A DNA stretch of 48,837 nt. Source: Deltaproteobacteria bacterium (GTDB lineage: Bacteria; Desulfobacterota; DSM-4660; Desulfatiglandales; B25-G16). The position numbers and the translations under genes are program-made. Location of the stretch: NCBI GenBank assembly GCA_020349945.1, contig CP070704.1, positions 1,461,122 to 1,509,958 of the forward strand, read 5' to 3'. This document shows positions 37,370 through 45,340 of this stretch, piece after piece; within the stretch, counting starts at the first letter, position 1, and each line of letters begins with the position of its first letter. Below the pieces are notes generated by a model. It was given only the letters and a program-made list of their open reading frames with translations, was not told where the DNA came from and ran no database searches.

Positions 37370-37687
37370 CTCACTTCATTCCATTTCCGAAGTCGCTAAT
37401 AATGCTCTTTTTTACTTAATAAGGATACTTATCCAGCTGTTGGTTTTACCCTGCCTGTAGGGCCGAAAGTAGAGTTCATGGTCAGAACGCATTTTATTAT
37501 ATAGTAGCTCCGTGAAGTGTCAAGGGGCGTCAGCCGTGTGTTATGAGCCTTTTATAAGCGGCCAGTGAGGTTTTGAAAAGGTGAATTTCAGCCCTCCGCG
37601 GGATCGCAGATCATGGCGGTTCATAGGGGCCCAAGAGGACCTGTCAAGCTGTGGTACCCCAGCGTTGGCAGATCCTAGTTATTGATT
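37370..37687. other. 318-base gap: promoter plus unexplained GC-rich stretch
   Basis: The left part holds the promoter and 5' leader of the leftward hypothetical gene. The right part (about 37520-37680) is GC-rich for an intergenic sequence and contains no gene I can support. On the minus strand it holds a 27-codon ORF opening MNRHDLRSRGGLKF with no clear ribosome site. It could be a degenerate repeat or gene scrap. Confidence 0.4.
37496..37523 (-). promoter_or_regulatory. Near-consensus promoter of the leftward hypothetical gene
   Basis: Read on the minus strand: TTGACA (37523-37518), 16 bases, TATAAT (37501-37496). Both boxes match consensus exactly. Transcription would start near 37489 and give a leader of about 120 bases before the ATG at 37369. 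Confidence 0.65.
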
Positions 37688-38593
37688 TCATTCCTTAACT
37701 CTTATTATCTGGCCTGATTTGAAATCAGTTCCATTAAGAGGTTCGGCGGAGGAACGACGTGGTTTTATGCTAACAATTTTTATTTCTCCCACTCTTGGAC
37801 CCGGTACCTGATAGGTTTGTCCTTTAAGTGAGGTGATGGATTCGCCTTCGCCAAACACTTCAAGCACAATCCCTGGCCTGAGTCCGGAATCACCGCCAGC
37901 ATTGATAATTATCCTTCCCTTACCTGCAGAAACTATTCTACCTGTCCACACTTGACGATTGAGTGAAGGGATAGCACCCATTGCTACCTTCCTGATGATA
38001 TCCGGCAGGCATTCCTTAAGGACCCTTCTTTCTGTTTGCACATTGGTAGATTTTTCCTTTTCTTCCCTGGTCTCCTCATCCGATAAGGTAATGTTGTCAG
38101 TGACCTCTTTACTGAAAAGTATTGTCCCCCTATTCACATCCACTATATCTACATTCATTGATACCGTAAATCTCCGAGCTTTTCTCCTGAACGGCCATAT
38201 CCCTGTTTTGACCGGATTTGTTTCTATAGGGTTTAAGGTCTCAAAGATAATTGCGTTTATGCCCGTCTCTCTGGCCTCTCTTATTAGTTCTGGATCAATT
38301 GGTGATCCTGGCTTAAAGGAAGCGGATTTTTCGGCCTTATTTTGATGGTAAACATTAAAAAACCCGGTCTTTCTTAAAGTTTTCGTTACCCCTGCACTTA
38401 CTGTATCCAATAATTCATCTGAGGGCATCCCGGTGAGATCAGCAGCAGGCATAACCATAACCCTTTGCTTTGGCGAATCCCTATCTGGCAATGCCCTCCT
38501 TGACACCAATGAGGTAGTCGTTCCACAGCCACCAGTAAGCAAAGCAGGAAATAGGACAATTAGGGTGAAGGGGAGAAATAAGGTTTTCCTCAT
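37688..38593 (-). CDS. CsgG/FlgT-like envelope lipoprotein
   Basis: A 301-residue protein with a hydrophobic signal (residues 4-20) and a lipobox-like LTGGC at Cys 23. The N-terminal half (RVMVMPAADLTGMPSDELLDTV) resembles the CsgG-type domain of envelope assembly proteins. The C-terminal part (GRIVSAGKGRIIINAGGDSG, LRPGIVLEVFGEGE) matches the FlgT C-terminal-like beta module. The role is unknown; it may be a secretion or appendage accessory. The ATG at 38593 is preferred to the TTG one codon upstream. GGAGAGG lies upstream. Confidence 0.7.
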   Translation of the reverse strand: MRKTLFLPFTLIVLFPALLTGGCGTTTSLVSRRALPDRDSPKQRVMVMPAADLTGMPSDELLDTVSAGVTKTLRKTGFFNVYHQNKAEKSASFKPGSPIDPELIREARETGINAIIFETLNPIETNPVKTGIWPFRRKARRFTVSMNVDIVDVNRGTILFSKEVTDNITLSDEETREEKEKSTNVQTERRVLKECLPDIIRKVAMGAIPSLNRQVWTGRIVSAGKGRIIINAGGDSGLRPGIVLEVFGEGESITSLKGQTYQVPGPRVGEIKIVSIKPRRSSAEPLNGTDFKSGQIIRVKE

Positions 38594-38684
38594 CAAATGA
38601 TAATCACCTCTCCTTGTGTAATTGAATTCTCAGAATCCGAGGCTATTAGCCTTTAAGATTTTTGAAACCTATATCAACCTTTAC

Positions 38685-39005
38685 TTAGAAAGTCACCCGA
38701 AAGGAGTCAAACTCTCCAGTAAAATCTTCTTTGATTTCATGAACCCTCCTTACCTGTGCGGTTGGAGGGCCTTGATGACACCACTCTATCAATTGTTCCA
38801 CCTTTTCTCTCGGCCCTTCAGCAACGAGTTCAACACTCCCATCAAATCGATTTCTTACCCACCCATACAGACCCAGTCTGGACGCCTCCTCTCTTGTGGA
38901 TTCTCTAAACCAGACACCCTGGACCCTTCCTTCAATAATGAGATGGGCTCTAATATTGCCTATTGTTGTTTCCTTTTTTGTCCTCTCTCTTTGCTTCATA
39001 GACAT
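38685..39005 (-). CDS. acyP: Acylphosphatase
   Basis: Small enzyme that hydrolyses acyl phosphates. The catalytic Arg loop is GRVQGVWFREST and the catalytic Asn is in GWVRNRFDGSVELVAEGP. The domain proper starts near IRAHLIIEG, so about 18 residues precede it. The first ATG (39005) lies inside the upstream phosphorylase gene, giving a 56-base overlap; a later non-ATG start near AAGGAAACAACAATA is possible. At 106 residues it is longer than the usual 90-100. Confidence 0.9.
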   Translation of the reverse strand: MSMKQRERTKKETTIGNIRAHLIIEGRVQGVWFRESTREEASRLGLYGWVRNRFDGSVELVAEGPREKVEQLIEWCHQGPPTAQVRRVHEIKEDFTGEFDSFRVTF

Positions 39006-39753
39006 CGTCCATGCACAAATCGAGAAGCAGACGGCCAGCCTCTCTGCTTCTCTTTTTTAACTTGTCGGCTCCAACCCCGTTACGCCACTCAAGAGAAAAG
39101 AGTTCATCCGAGACAATTAACAGTCCTGCCAGTTCTACCGAATGGTAGATAGCCAGGGTTATAAGGGCTGACATTTCCATTTCAACGGCCAGTAGCCCTC
39201 TTTTTCCATAAGCCATAACCTTTTTCTCCGTCTCTCGGTAAAGGGCATCTGTTGTCCAAACTGGCCCTTTTTCAAAAGGAAGATTGGCCTTGAGCAATGC
39301 ATCTTCCAGCCCTTTGTTTAGAAAAGAGCTTGTCTGCGCCCTCTTTTTATTCACAGGATAATGAGCAGAAGTGCCTTCTTCCGATAGAGCACTCGTAGGG
39401 ATTATCAGGTCGCCTATCAGTAGATATGGCTGCAGTGAACCACACCATCCTAATACCCAGATCCTTCTGGCACCCAATGCTATTAGTTTTTCCATGACAA
39501 TTACCCCTTGAGGTGCACCCAGGAGAGGTCCTGCTAATGCAAGAGGGAGCCCCTTATCCTTTTTGGCTATGAAGAGTTTAAATGGGTTAAATGTTTCCAA
39601 GACTGCCCTCTCAGCATGGCTTAGATCAACCATAAACGCAAGCTCTGATCGAACGGCAACCATAATGGCATTTGGACCAAGAAGAGGTTCCCCCTTTTCC
39701 CTTTTTGGCCTGATTACTACACTACTATCGCTAAAAGAGTCTCTTTTGCCCAT
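38950..39753 (-). CDS. Nucleoside phosphorylase (PNP/UDP family)
   Basis: A 267-residue member of the hexameric PNP/uridine phosphorylase family, which cleaves a nucleoside with phosphate in salvage. Motifs are the phosphate/base region LGWCGSLQPYLLIGDLIIP and the ribose-binding VEMEMSALITLA. The N-terminal 25 residues are variable. The base specificity cannot be read from sequence. It begins a leftward pair with acylphosphatase, overlapping it. The last 20 residues (YEAKREDKKG) are polar and may be an added tail. Confidence 0.85.
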   Translation of the reverse strand: MGKRDSFSDSSVVIRPKREKGEPLLGPNAIMVAVRSELAFMVDLSHAERAVLETFNPFKLFIAKKDKGLPLALAGPLLGAPQGVIVMEKLIALGARRIWVLGWCGSLQPYLLIGDLIIPTSALSEEGTSAHYPVNKKRAQTSSFLNKGLEDALLKANLPFEKGPVWTTDALYRETEKKVMAYGKRGLLAVEMEMSALITLAIYHSVELAGLLIVSDELFSLEWRNGVGADKLKKRSREAGRLLLDLCMDDVYEAKREDKKGNNNRQY

Positions 39754-39780
39754 ACGAAGATGGAGTTAATAGTAAGACCA

Positions 39781-39794
39781 ATTTTGGCCAAAAT
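39781..39794. repeat. 14-base perfect palindrome
   Basis: ATTTTGGCCAAAAT in the 252-base gap between the leftward phosphorylase and rightward ffh, 28 bases from the phosphorylase start. It could be an operator for that gene. No protein can be named. The rest of the gap is AT-rich and, apart from the ffh promoter and leader ORF, holds nothing I recognise. Confidence 0.3.
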
Positions 39795-39944
39795 GCAACT
39801 GGAAATAGGATAGTTGAGCTATCACCATATGATAATTCAAAAAGACATCCTTTGCTTTTAAATTACTCCATAGATGGATTTCATTCGCTCTGACGTTGAT
39901 GTAACGTTTCAAGTGGTAGAAATTGGGTAAAATAAACGATTTTG

Positions 39945-39973
39945 TTGACATAGATAAGAAAAAGCAATAGCAT
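39945..39973 (+). promoter_or_regulatory. ffh promoter
   Basis: TTGACA (39945-39950), 17 bases, TAGCAT (39968-39973). This is the most likely start for the ffh housekeeping block. The ribosome site AGGAGG (39978-39983) follows very closely, so the leader is short or transcription starts just before it. Confidence 0.4.
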
Positions 39974-39989
39974 ACAAAGGAGGAATTTT

Positions 39990-40013
39990 TTGAGCATTTT
40001 CAAATATGTTTGA
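39990..40013 (+). CDS. Candidate 7-codon leader ORF overlapping ffh start
   Basis: The strong AGGAGG (39978-39983) is 6 bases from a TTG that opens MSIFKYV and ends in TGA at 40011-40013, past the ffh ATG at 40006. The same ribosome site is 22 bases from the ffh ATG, too far for normal initiation, and ffh has no upstream in-frame start because TGA interrupts at 39991. The arrangement suggests coupled translation through a leader peptide. Confidence 0.4.
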   Translation: MSIFKYV

Positions 40014-41337
40014 GCTGTTAACTGAAAAGCTGACTAGGATATTCAAGCAATTAAAGGGCCGAGGAAGATTAAGCGAAAAGAATATCCAGGAGGCTTTACG
40101 AGAGATCCGACTCGCTCTTCTTGAGGCAGACGTAAACTATAAGGTTGTCAAGAACCTCCTTGAACAGATAAGGAAGCGTGCCCTCGGGCAGGAGGTATTG
40201 GAAAGCCTTACCCCTGGTCAACAGGTGATTAAGATAGTAAATGAAGAGCTTACAAAGCTGATGGGAGAAGGCAGGAGGGATCTGAACCTTAGTGGGAAAA
40301 AACCTCTTAGTATAATGCTTGTCGGTCTCCAGGGTTCCGGGAAAACAACAACTGCTGGTAAATTGGCGAATTACTTAAAAGCAAAGGGATATCGTCCTTA
40401 CTTGGTGCCAGTGGATATTCGAAGGCCGGCTGCTATCGAGCAACTTTGGAAAATAGGGGAAGAGATCAATATCCCTGTTCATCCTTCAGATAGGGGTGAA
40501 AGCGCGGAAGATATCTGTCTTAAGGCCTTTGACAAGGCATTGATGATTGGGTCAGATATTCTGCTTATAGATACAGCCGGCAGGCTCCATATTGACGAAC
40601 AGCTAATGGAAGAGCTTTCGAGAATTAAGGGTGTAATCTACCCAGATGAGACCCTTCTGGTAGCCGATGCTATGACAGGGCAAGATGCAGTGAATTTGGC
40701 TAAGAAATTCGATCAGGATCTTGATATCACAGGGGTTATCTTATCAAAGATGGAGGGGGATGCAAGGGGAGGAGCAGCCCTTTCCATAGTGGCAGTGACA
40801 AACAAGCCGATCAAATTTGTCGGCACAGGGGAAAAGCTGGATGCGTTAGAACCCTTCTACCCTGATAGGATGTCTTCGAGGATCCTGGGAATGGGGGATA
40901 TTCTATCCTTGATTGATAAGGCGCAGGCCGAATTTGATCAAAAGGAGGCCATTGAACTTGCAAGCAAGATCAAGAAGGCTGAATTTGATCTGGAGGATTT
41001 TAAAAAGCAGCTTGCATATATCCGCAAGATGGGTTCATTGGAACAGATCCTGGGGATGATACCAGGTATTGGACAGACGATGAAGCTGGGAAGGTTAAAG
41101 GCCGATAAAAGGGAACTTGTGAGGTTTGAGGCTATCATTAACTCTATGACGCGAGAAGAGAGAAGAGACTTTCGGATAATAAGTGGCACTCGGCGAAAAA
41201 GGATTGCGATGGGAAGCGGAACAAGGGTAGAGGATGTTAATAGGCTTCTCAAGAATTTTGCTCAGACAAAAAATATGCTAAAGAAATTTGGACAAGGGAC
41301 TTTGAGGGATCTATCTTCATTGGTCAGCTATAGTTAA
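40006..41337 (+). CDS. ffh: Signal recognition particle protein Ffh (SRP54)
   Basis: GTPase that binds signal sequences and 4.5S RNA and targets membrane proteins to FtsY and SecYEG. The 443-residue protein has an N domain (MFELLTEKL), G motifs GLQGSGKTTTAGKLA, DTAGRLH and SKMEGDARGG, and a Met-rich M domain (GMIPGIGQTMKLG, GSGTRVEDVNRLL). Length and order are standard. The start is as in other Ffh proteins although the ribosome site is distant (see leader ORF). It heads the ribosomal and tRNA-modification block. Confidence 0.96.
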   Translation: MFELLTEKLTRIFKQLKGRGRLSEKNIQEALREIRLALLEADVNYKVVKNLLEQIRKRALGQEVLESLTPGQQVIKIVNEELTKLMGEGRRDLNLSGKKPLSIMLVGLQGSGKTTTAGKLANYLKAKGYRPYLVPVDIRRPAAIEQLWKIGEEINIPVHPSDRGESAEDICLKAFDKALMIGSDILLIDTAGRLHIDEQLMEELSRIKGVIYPDETLLVADAMTGQDAVNLAKKFDQDLDITGVILSKMEGDARGGAALSIVAVTNKPIKFVGTGEKLDALEPFYPDRMSSRILGMGDILSLIDKAQAEFDQKEAIELASKIKKAEFDLEDFKKQLAYIRKMGSLEQILGMIPGIGQTMKLGRLKADKRELVRFEAIINSMTREERRDFRIISGTRRKRIAMGSGTRVEDVNRLLKNFAQTKNMLKKFGQGTLRDLSSLVSYS

Positions 41338-41354
41338 ATAATCCAAGATTATTT
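41336..41354 (+). terminator. AT-rich perfect hairpin at the ffh stop
   Basis: AAATAATC (41336-41343), loop CAA, GATTATTT (41347-41354), including part of the ffh TAA stop. Eight base pairs with one G-C pair; weak, but a short T run forms its end. It may limit read-through into rpsP. Confidence 0.3.
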
Positions 41355-41358
41355 CAAA

Positions 41359-41387
41359 TTGCGGGATTGGCAACCTTGACGTATAGT
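41359..41387 (+). promoter_or_regulatory. Possible rpsP promoter
   Basis: TTGCGG (41359-41364), 17 bases, TATAGT (41382-41387), between ffh and rpsP and just after the weak hairpin, about 30 bases before the rpsP ATG. Confidence 0.35.
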
Positions 41388-41416
41388 CTAATATAAAGGG
41401 GGTGAAGGCTAAAGAT

Positions 41417-41680
41417 ATGCCGGTAAGAATAAGATTGACCAGGAAAGGGGCTAAAAAGAGACCTTCTTATCGTATTGTGGCAACCGATTCAGAGGCACCA
41501 AGGGATGGTAGGTTTCTTGAGGTATTAGGATACTACGATCCACTGAAGGATCCAGCTCAAGTTCATATTGATGAAGATAAGGCTAATAAGTGGATAGAAA
41601 GAGGTGCTAAGCTTTCGGAAACTGTTAGGTCTCTTTTGCGGAAGAAGGCAGGATCCAAAGTTTCTTCCCGGACGAGCTAG
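41417..41680 (+). CDS. rpsP: 30S ribosomal protein S16
   Basis: Small-subunit assembly protein. Starting at the ATG at 41417 it has 87 residues and opens [20 protein letters not shown], as the family does; the frame extends back to a GTG at 41402 that adds five unlikely residues. GAAGG lies eight bases before the ATG. It is followed by khpA, rimM and trmD, the common order in this group of bacteria. Confidence 0.96.
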   Translation: MPVRIRLTRKGAKKRPSYRIVATDSEAPRDGRFLEVLGYYDPLKDPAQVHIDEDKANKWIERGAKLSETVRSLLRKKAGSKVSSRTS

Positions 41681-41713
41681 ATGGTGTTTAACGAGAATTT
41701 GAGGTGGGAGAGA

Positions 41714-41953
41714 ATGATCGAAATGAAAGAGTTGATTGAATATATTGCAAAGGTTCTTGTTGATAATCCAGAGGAAGTAAGCGTAACTGAACTTGAGGGA
41801 GAACAGACCTCCGTAATTGAACTTAGGGTAGCCAAAGAAGATTTGGGCAAGGTAATTGGCAAACAAGGAAGAACCGCTAGGGCTATGAGGACTATACTAG
41901 GTGCGGCCTCGACCAAGATGAAAAAGAGATCTGTCCTGGAAATTTTAGAGTAA
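41714..41953 (+). CDS. khpA: KH-domain RNA-binding protein KhpA
   Basis: A small single-stranded-RNA-binding protein (79 residues) with one KH domain; the GxxG loop is in [14 protein letters not shown]. It acts with KhpB in some Gram-positives. The ATG at 41714 is chosen since GAGGTGGGAG lies just upstream; the frame extends to 41681, immediately after the rpsP stop, but those residues are not conserved. It is between rpsP and rimM, the normal position. Confidence 0.92.
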   Translation: MIEMKELIEYIAKVLVDNPEEVSVTELEGEQTSVIELRVAKEDLGKVIGKQGRTARAMRTILGAASTKMKKRSVLEILE

Positions 41954-42484
41954 TTGAGTAAAATAGGTCTTAGAGATCTCATTCTGATAGGACATGTTAT
42001 CCGTCCGCATGGCTTAACCGGTCTACTAAGGATAGTTTCTTATGCTCAATCAAAAGAAACATTCCTCGAGGCCGGTTCTGTGTTTCTGATTAAAGGGGAA
42101 AACGATTTATATGAAAAGAAGGTCGTTTCTATAAGACCCCACCGGTTGTTCTACCTTTTGAAATTGTCGGGTCTAAACTCAATTGATCAGGCAGAAATTT
42201 TCAGGGGCGCAGGGGTATTCATAAGAAAAGATTCTTTGGTAAAAAGAGATGAGGATGAGTTTTTCTGGCATGAACTTCTAGGATTGGAAGTATATCTGGT
42301 AACTGGCCAATATCTTGGGGTTCTTAAGGAAATCTTTCCTACGGGCAGTAATGACGTTTACGTGGTCGAAAATCAGGGAAAGGAGTTCCTGATCCCTGCA
42401 ATCCACCAGGTTGTTAAGGAGATAAACATAGCTCAGAAGAGAATGGTTATTTCACCTATGATGGGTTTGTTAGATCTCTCATGA
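41954..42484 (+). CDS. rimM: Ribosome maturation factor RimM
   Basis: Binds ribosomal protein S19 and helps 30S head maturation. The 176-residue protein has the N-terminal RimM barrel (GHVIRPHGLTGLLRIV) and a C-terminal PRC barrel (FFWHELLGLEVYLV, PTGSNDVYVV). TTG start directly after the khpA stop. It overlaps trmD by four bases (ATGA). Confidence 0.94.
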   Translation: MSKIGLRDLILIGHVIRPHGLTGLLRIVSYAQSKETFLEAGSVFLIKGENDLYEKKVVSIRPHRLFYLLKLSGLNSIDQAEIFRGAGVFIRKDSLVKRDEDEFFWHELLGLEVYLVTGQYLGVLKEIFPTGSNDVYVVENQGKEFLIPAIHQVVKEINIAQKRMVISPMMGLLDLS

Positions 42485-43266
42485 GGTTTGATATTCTTTC
42501 AATATTTCCGGAAATGTTTGTCCCCCTCATGAATTATGGAATCATTGGGCAAGCAGTTAAAAGGGGACAGATAAAGATAAGTGTGGTGAATATAAGGGAT
42601 TTTGGTGAGGGACCGCATTTGATGACCGATGATAGGCCCTTTGGAGGTGGGGATGGCATGATTATGAAGCCAGGGCCAATTTTTCGAGCCCTGGAATCGA
42701 TTCCTAGGGTAAAGGGGGATAGAAAAGTCATCCTGCTAACTCCTCAGGGTCAACCCTTTAATCAATCAATAGCCCGGAGTTTAACCAAGCTTAAGCAGAT
42801 TGTTTTAGTGTGTGGGAGGTACGAGGGTGTGGATGAAAGGGTAAGATCCCGGTATGTAGATATGGAACTATCGGTTGGTGATTACATCTTGACCGGAGGT
42901 GAACTGGCAGGAATGATTATCGTGGAGGTTGTTAGCCGATTGATCCCAGGTATATTAGGTGGAGCAAGGTCTAATATCGAGGAATCCTTTGAGAATTACT
43001 TCCTCGAATATCCCCAATTTACTAGGCCTAGGGTCTTTCAAGGAGAGGGAGTACCATCTGTTCTATTATCGGGTGATCATGAGAGGGTCCGGCTTTGGAG
43101 AAGAACCCAATCTATAAAAAGGACATTAGAGAGAAGGCCCGATTTGTTGGAGAAGGCCCATCTCAGCGAAAAGGATAGATCTATACTGGAGGAGTTAAAA
43201 AAACAAGGTAAGCTTTCAGCACTGAGTAATTGGGAATCAGGCCCTGATAAAAACGCGAGTCATTGA
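42481..43266 (+). CDS. trmD: tRNA (guanine-N1)-methyltransferase
   Basis: SPOUT-fold enzyme making m1G37 in tRNA. The 261-residue protein starts MRFDILSIFPEMF and has DRPFGGGDGMIMKPGP, the knot motif VCGRYEGVDERV, and the catalytic-region stretch SVGDYILTGGELA. Length is standard. It overlaps rimM, so the two are coupled. The last 25 residues are polar and less conserved. Confidence 0.96.
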   Translation: MRFDILSIFPEMFVPLMNYGIIGQAVKRGQIKISVVNIRDFGEGPHLMTDDRPFGGGDGMIMKPGPIFRALESIPRVKGDRKVILLTPQGQPFNQSIARSLTKLKQIVLVCGRYEGVDERVRSRYVDMELSVGDYILTGGELAGMIIVEVVSRLIPGILGGARSNIEESFENYFLEYPQFTRPRVFQGEGVPSVLLSGDHERVRLWRRTQSIKRTLERRPDLLEKAHLSEKDRSILEELKKQGKLSALSNWESGPDKNASH

Positions 43267-43374
43267 GGGTTATAATACGATCGTCTCTTGGATAACTCCG
43301 ACATTTAGAGGGCCGCGGATTAAGACACAAGAATGGGTCCTTAAGAGTGATAACTCAACTATGACAGAGTAAGC

Positions 43375-43941
43375 ATGTCGTTTTATATTGGGCTAGTACA
43401 TTATCCCGTCTATGACAAGAGAGGAGAGATCATTGTTGCAGCAATAACCAACTTAGATCTCCATGATTTGGCAAGATTGGCAAAGACTTATGGAGCACGG
43501 AGACTTTATGTTATCAACCCCCTCAGAGAACAGCAAGATCTGGCCAAAAATATTTGTCGACATTGGGTAAGTGGTTATGGAGCTCACTATAATAAAGATA
43601 GGAAAGAGGCAATGTCCTTGATTTCAGTTGTTCCAACTCTAGAGTCATCTATGGCTGAGATTAAAGATAGTGAAGGTGAAATACCGACTTTGATAGCTAC
43701 TGATGCAGGGAGAGACAAAGGACAAAAAGTTAATTATGACTCGGCAAGAGAGATAGTCGCTTCCAACAAGGCGGTAATGATCTTATTTGGTACAGCTTGG
43801 GGGATAGCTAATGAGGTAATCAGAAAGGCAGACTATCTTTTAGAGCCCATTTTTGGTGTATCTAGTTACAATCACCTCTCAGTTAGAACAGCCGCGGCAA
43901 TAACCTTGGATCGTTTGTTTTCCGAATTTATAAGGCCTTAA
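43375..43941 (+). CDS. SPOUT RNA methyltransferase (TM1570-like family)
   Basis: A 188-residue protein of the Methyltrn_RNA_4 family, which resembles TrmD and is usually encoded next to it. The knot region is LFGTAWGIANEVIRKADYLL and the C-terminal motif YNHLSVRTAAAITLDRL is typical of SPOUT enzymes. The substrate is not established. ATG at 43375 with a weak ribosome site; the 108-base gap after trmD contains no gene. It is followed by rplS. Confidence 0.85.
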   Translation: MSFYIGLVHYPVYDKRGEIIVAAITNLDLHDLARLAKTYGARRLYVINPLREQQDLAKNICRHWVSGYGAHYNKDRKEAMSLISVVPTLESSMAEIKDSEGEIPTLIATDAGRDKGQKVNYDSAREIVASNKAVMILFGTAWGIANEVIRKADYLLEPIFGVSSYNHLSVRTAAAITLDRLFSEFIRP

Positions 43942-43977
43942 AGAAGTAGCTAATTTGGATTAAAGGAGATTAGTGCG

Positions 43978-44322
43978 ATGAACTCGATAGAAATGCTGGA
44001 AAAGGAACAGATAAGGGTAGATCTCCCTCCTTTTAGGGCAGGTGATACGGTCAAGGTATACAGTCGTATTAAAGAGGGTGACAAAGAACGTATCCAGGTC
44101 TTTGAGGGGGTGGTTATCAGAAAAAGAAAGGGTCATACAGGGGCTACCTTCACCGTCCGCAAGGTTTCATATGGTATTGGGGTGGAGAAGATTTTTCCTC
44201 TTCACTCTCCAACAATAGATAAGATAAAGGTAATCTCCAGGGGTAAGGTAAGAAGAGCAAGGCTTTACTATTTGCGCAAACTAAGCGGTAAGGCAGCTAA
44301 GCTTAAGGAAAAAAGAGCCTGA
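43978..44322 (+). CDS. rplS: 50S ribosomal protein L19
   Basis: Large-subunit protein at the 30S interface. The 114-residue protein has [30 protein letters not shown] and [11 protein letters not shown], the standard signature. A strong AAAGGAG precedes the ATG. The common order trmD-(MTase)-rplS-rnhB is preserved. Confidence 0.97.
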   Translation: MNSIEMLEKEQIRVDLPPFRAGDTVKVYSRIKEGDKERIQVFEGVVIRKRKGHTGATFTVRKVSYGIGVEKIFPLHSPTIDKIKVISRGKVRRARLYYLRKLSGKAAKLKEKRA

Positions 44323-44333
44323 TCCACGCAAAT

Positions 44334-44930
44334 ATGGATAATCATCTTTACGAATTTGAGGCCAGGCGCGCAGGTCATTTTTTGGTGGCTGGTGTAGATG
44401 AAGCGGGACGTGGTCCGTTAGCTGGTCCGGTAGTTGCGGCTACCGTGATCCTACCCGAAGGCATTCCATTGGACGGGGTTACGGATTCCAAAAAAATGTC
44501 TGAGAGGGCTCGCAAGGAGGCCTTTTCTCTAATCAAAAAATGGGCAATAGATATCTCATTAGCTGTAGTGAGCCCCACAGAGATTGATAGAATTAATATT
44601 CTTCAGGCTACTCGAAAGGCTATGAAACAGGCAGTTTTAACACTCGAACCCCAGCCTGATTACCTATTGATTGATGGCATATACCCTATTGATCTTCCCA
44701 TTCATCAAAGGTGCATTATAAAAGGGGATGAGCTATCTCTGTCTATATCAGCGGCCTCTGTTCTGGCAAAGGTCTACCGCGATAGAATTATGTCAAGCTA
44801 CCATATATTATATCCGCGGTATGGCTTTTCTTCAAACAAAGGTTACGGAACGCCTGATCACAGAGAGGCGATAATGAAGCATGGTCCTTGCTGTATTCAT
44901 AGATTCACCTTTAGAGGTGTTCTTAAATGA
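44334..44930 (+). CDS. rnhB: Ribonuclease HII
   Basis: Removes ribonucleotides from RNA-DNA hybrids. The 198-residue protein has the catalytic AGVDEAGRGPLAGPVVA (Asp 22, Glu 23), the third Asp in LLIDGIYP and the late SAASVLAKVYRD with the fourth acidic residue. Length is standard for the short form. It begins 11 bases after rplS and overlaps the next gene by four bases (ATGA). Confidence 0.95.
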   Translation: MDNHLYEFEARRAGHFLVAGVDEAGRGPLAGPVVAATVILPEGIPLDGVTDSKKMSERARKEAFSLIKKWAIDISLAVVSPTEIDRINILQATRKAMKQAVLTLEPQPDYLLIDGIYPIDLPIHQRCIIKGDELSLSISAASVLAKVYRDRIMSSYHILYPRYGFSSNKGYGTPDHREAIMKHGPCCIHRFTFRGVLK

Positions 44931-45295
44931 CAAAAGAAAGGATTAGCCTTGGAAGGTTTGGTGAGGATCTGGCAAGGAAAAGATTAAAAGATCTAGGCTA
45001 TAGGATTTTGAAAACAAACTATAAGTGCCCTATAGGTGAAATCGATTTAGTTGCACGGGATGATGATGTTCTGGTTTTTGTAGAGATAAAGACACGTAAG
45101 AATGAGTCCTTGGGTCAGGTTAAAGAAGCGGTTAATAGCAGAAAACAGACTCAGCTGTCAAAGGTGGCCCTAGCCTATATGAAATCCAACAATCTTTGTG
45201 GAAGTAAGGCGAGATTTGACGTGGTTGCTGTAGCATTAATTGATGGAAGAAAGGAGATTGAGGTTATAAAAAATGCGTTTGAATTGGCTTACTGA
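44927..45295 (+). CDS. YraN-family protein (UPF0102), nuclease-like
   Basis: A 122-residue protein with the restriction-endonuclease-like core: GRFGEDLARKRLKDLGY, then GEIDLVARDDDVLVFVEIKTR, giving the Asp, Glu, Lys set typical of the fold. The family is common next to rnhB; its substrate is not established in most bacteria. It is translationally coupled to rnhB. Confidence 0.9.
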   Translation: MTKERISLGRFGEDLARKRLKDLGYRILKTNYKCPIGEIDLVARDDDVLVFVEIKTRKNESLGQVKEAVNSRKQTQLSKVALAYMKSNNLCGSKARFDVVAVALIDGRKEIEVIKNAFELAY

Positions 45296-45340
45296 TTAAT
45301 CGGTAGATATTGTCGTTAGCCCTTTCAATGGTCATAAACA

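Noticed and set aside
38622-39152. Plus-strand ORF of 176 codons over the acylphosphatase
   Set aside because: Opposite acylphosphatase and phosphorylase, both with clear family motifs; no signals of its own.
39766-39951. Minus-strand ORF of 61 codons before the phosphorylase
   Set aside because: No ribosome site, AT-rich intergenic composition, and no recognisable motif.
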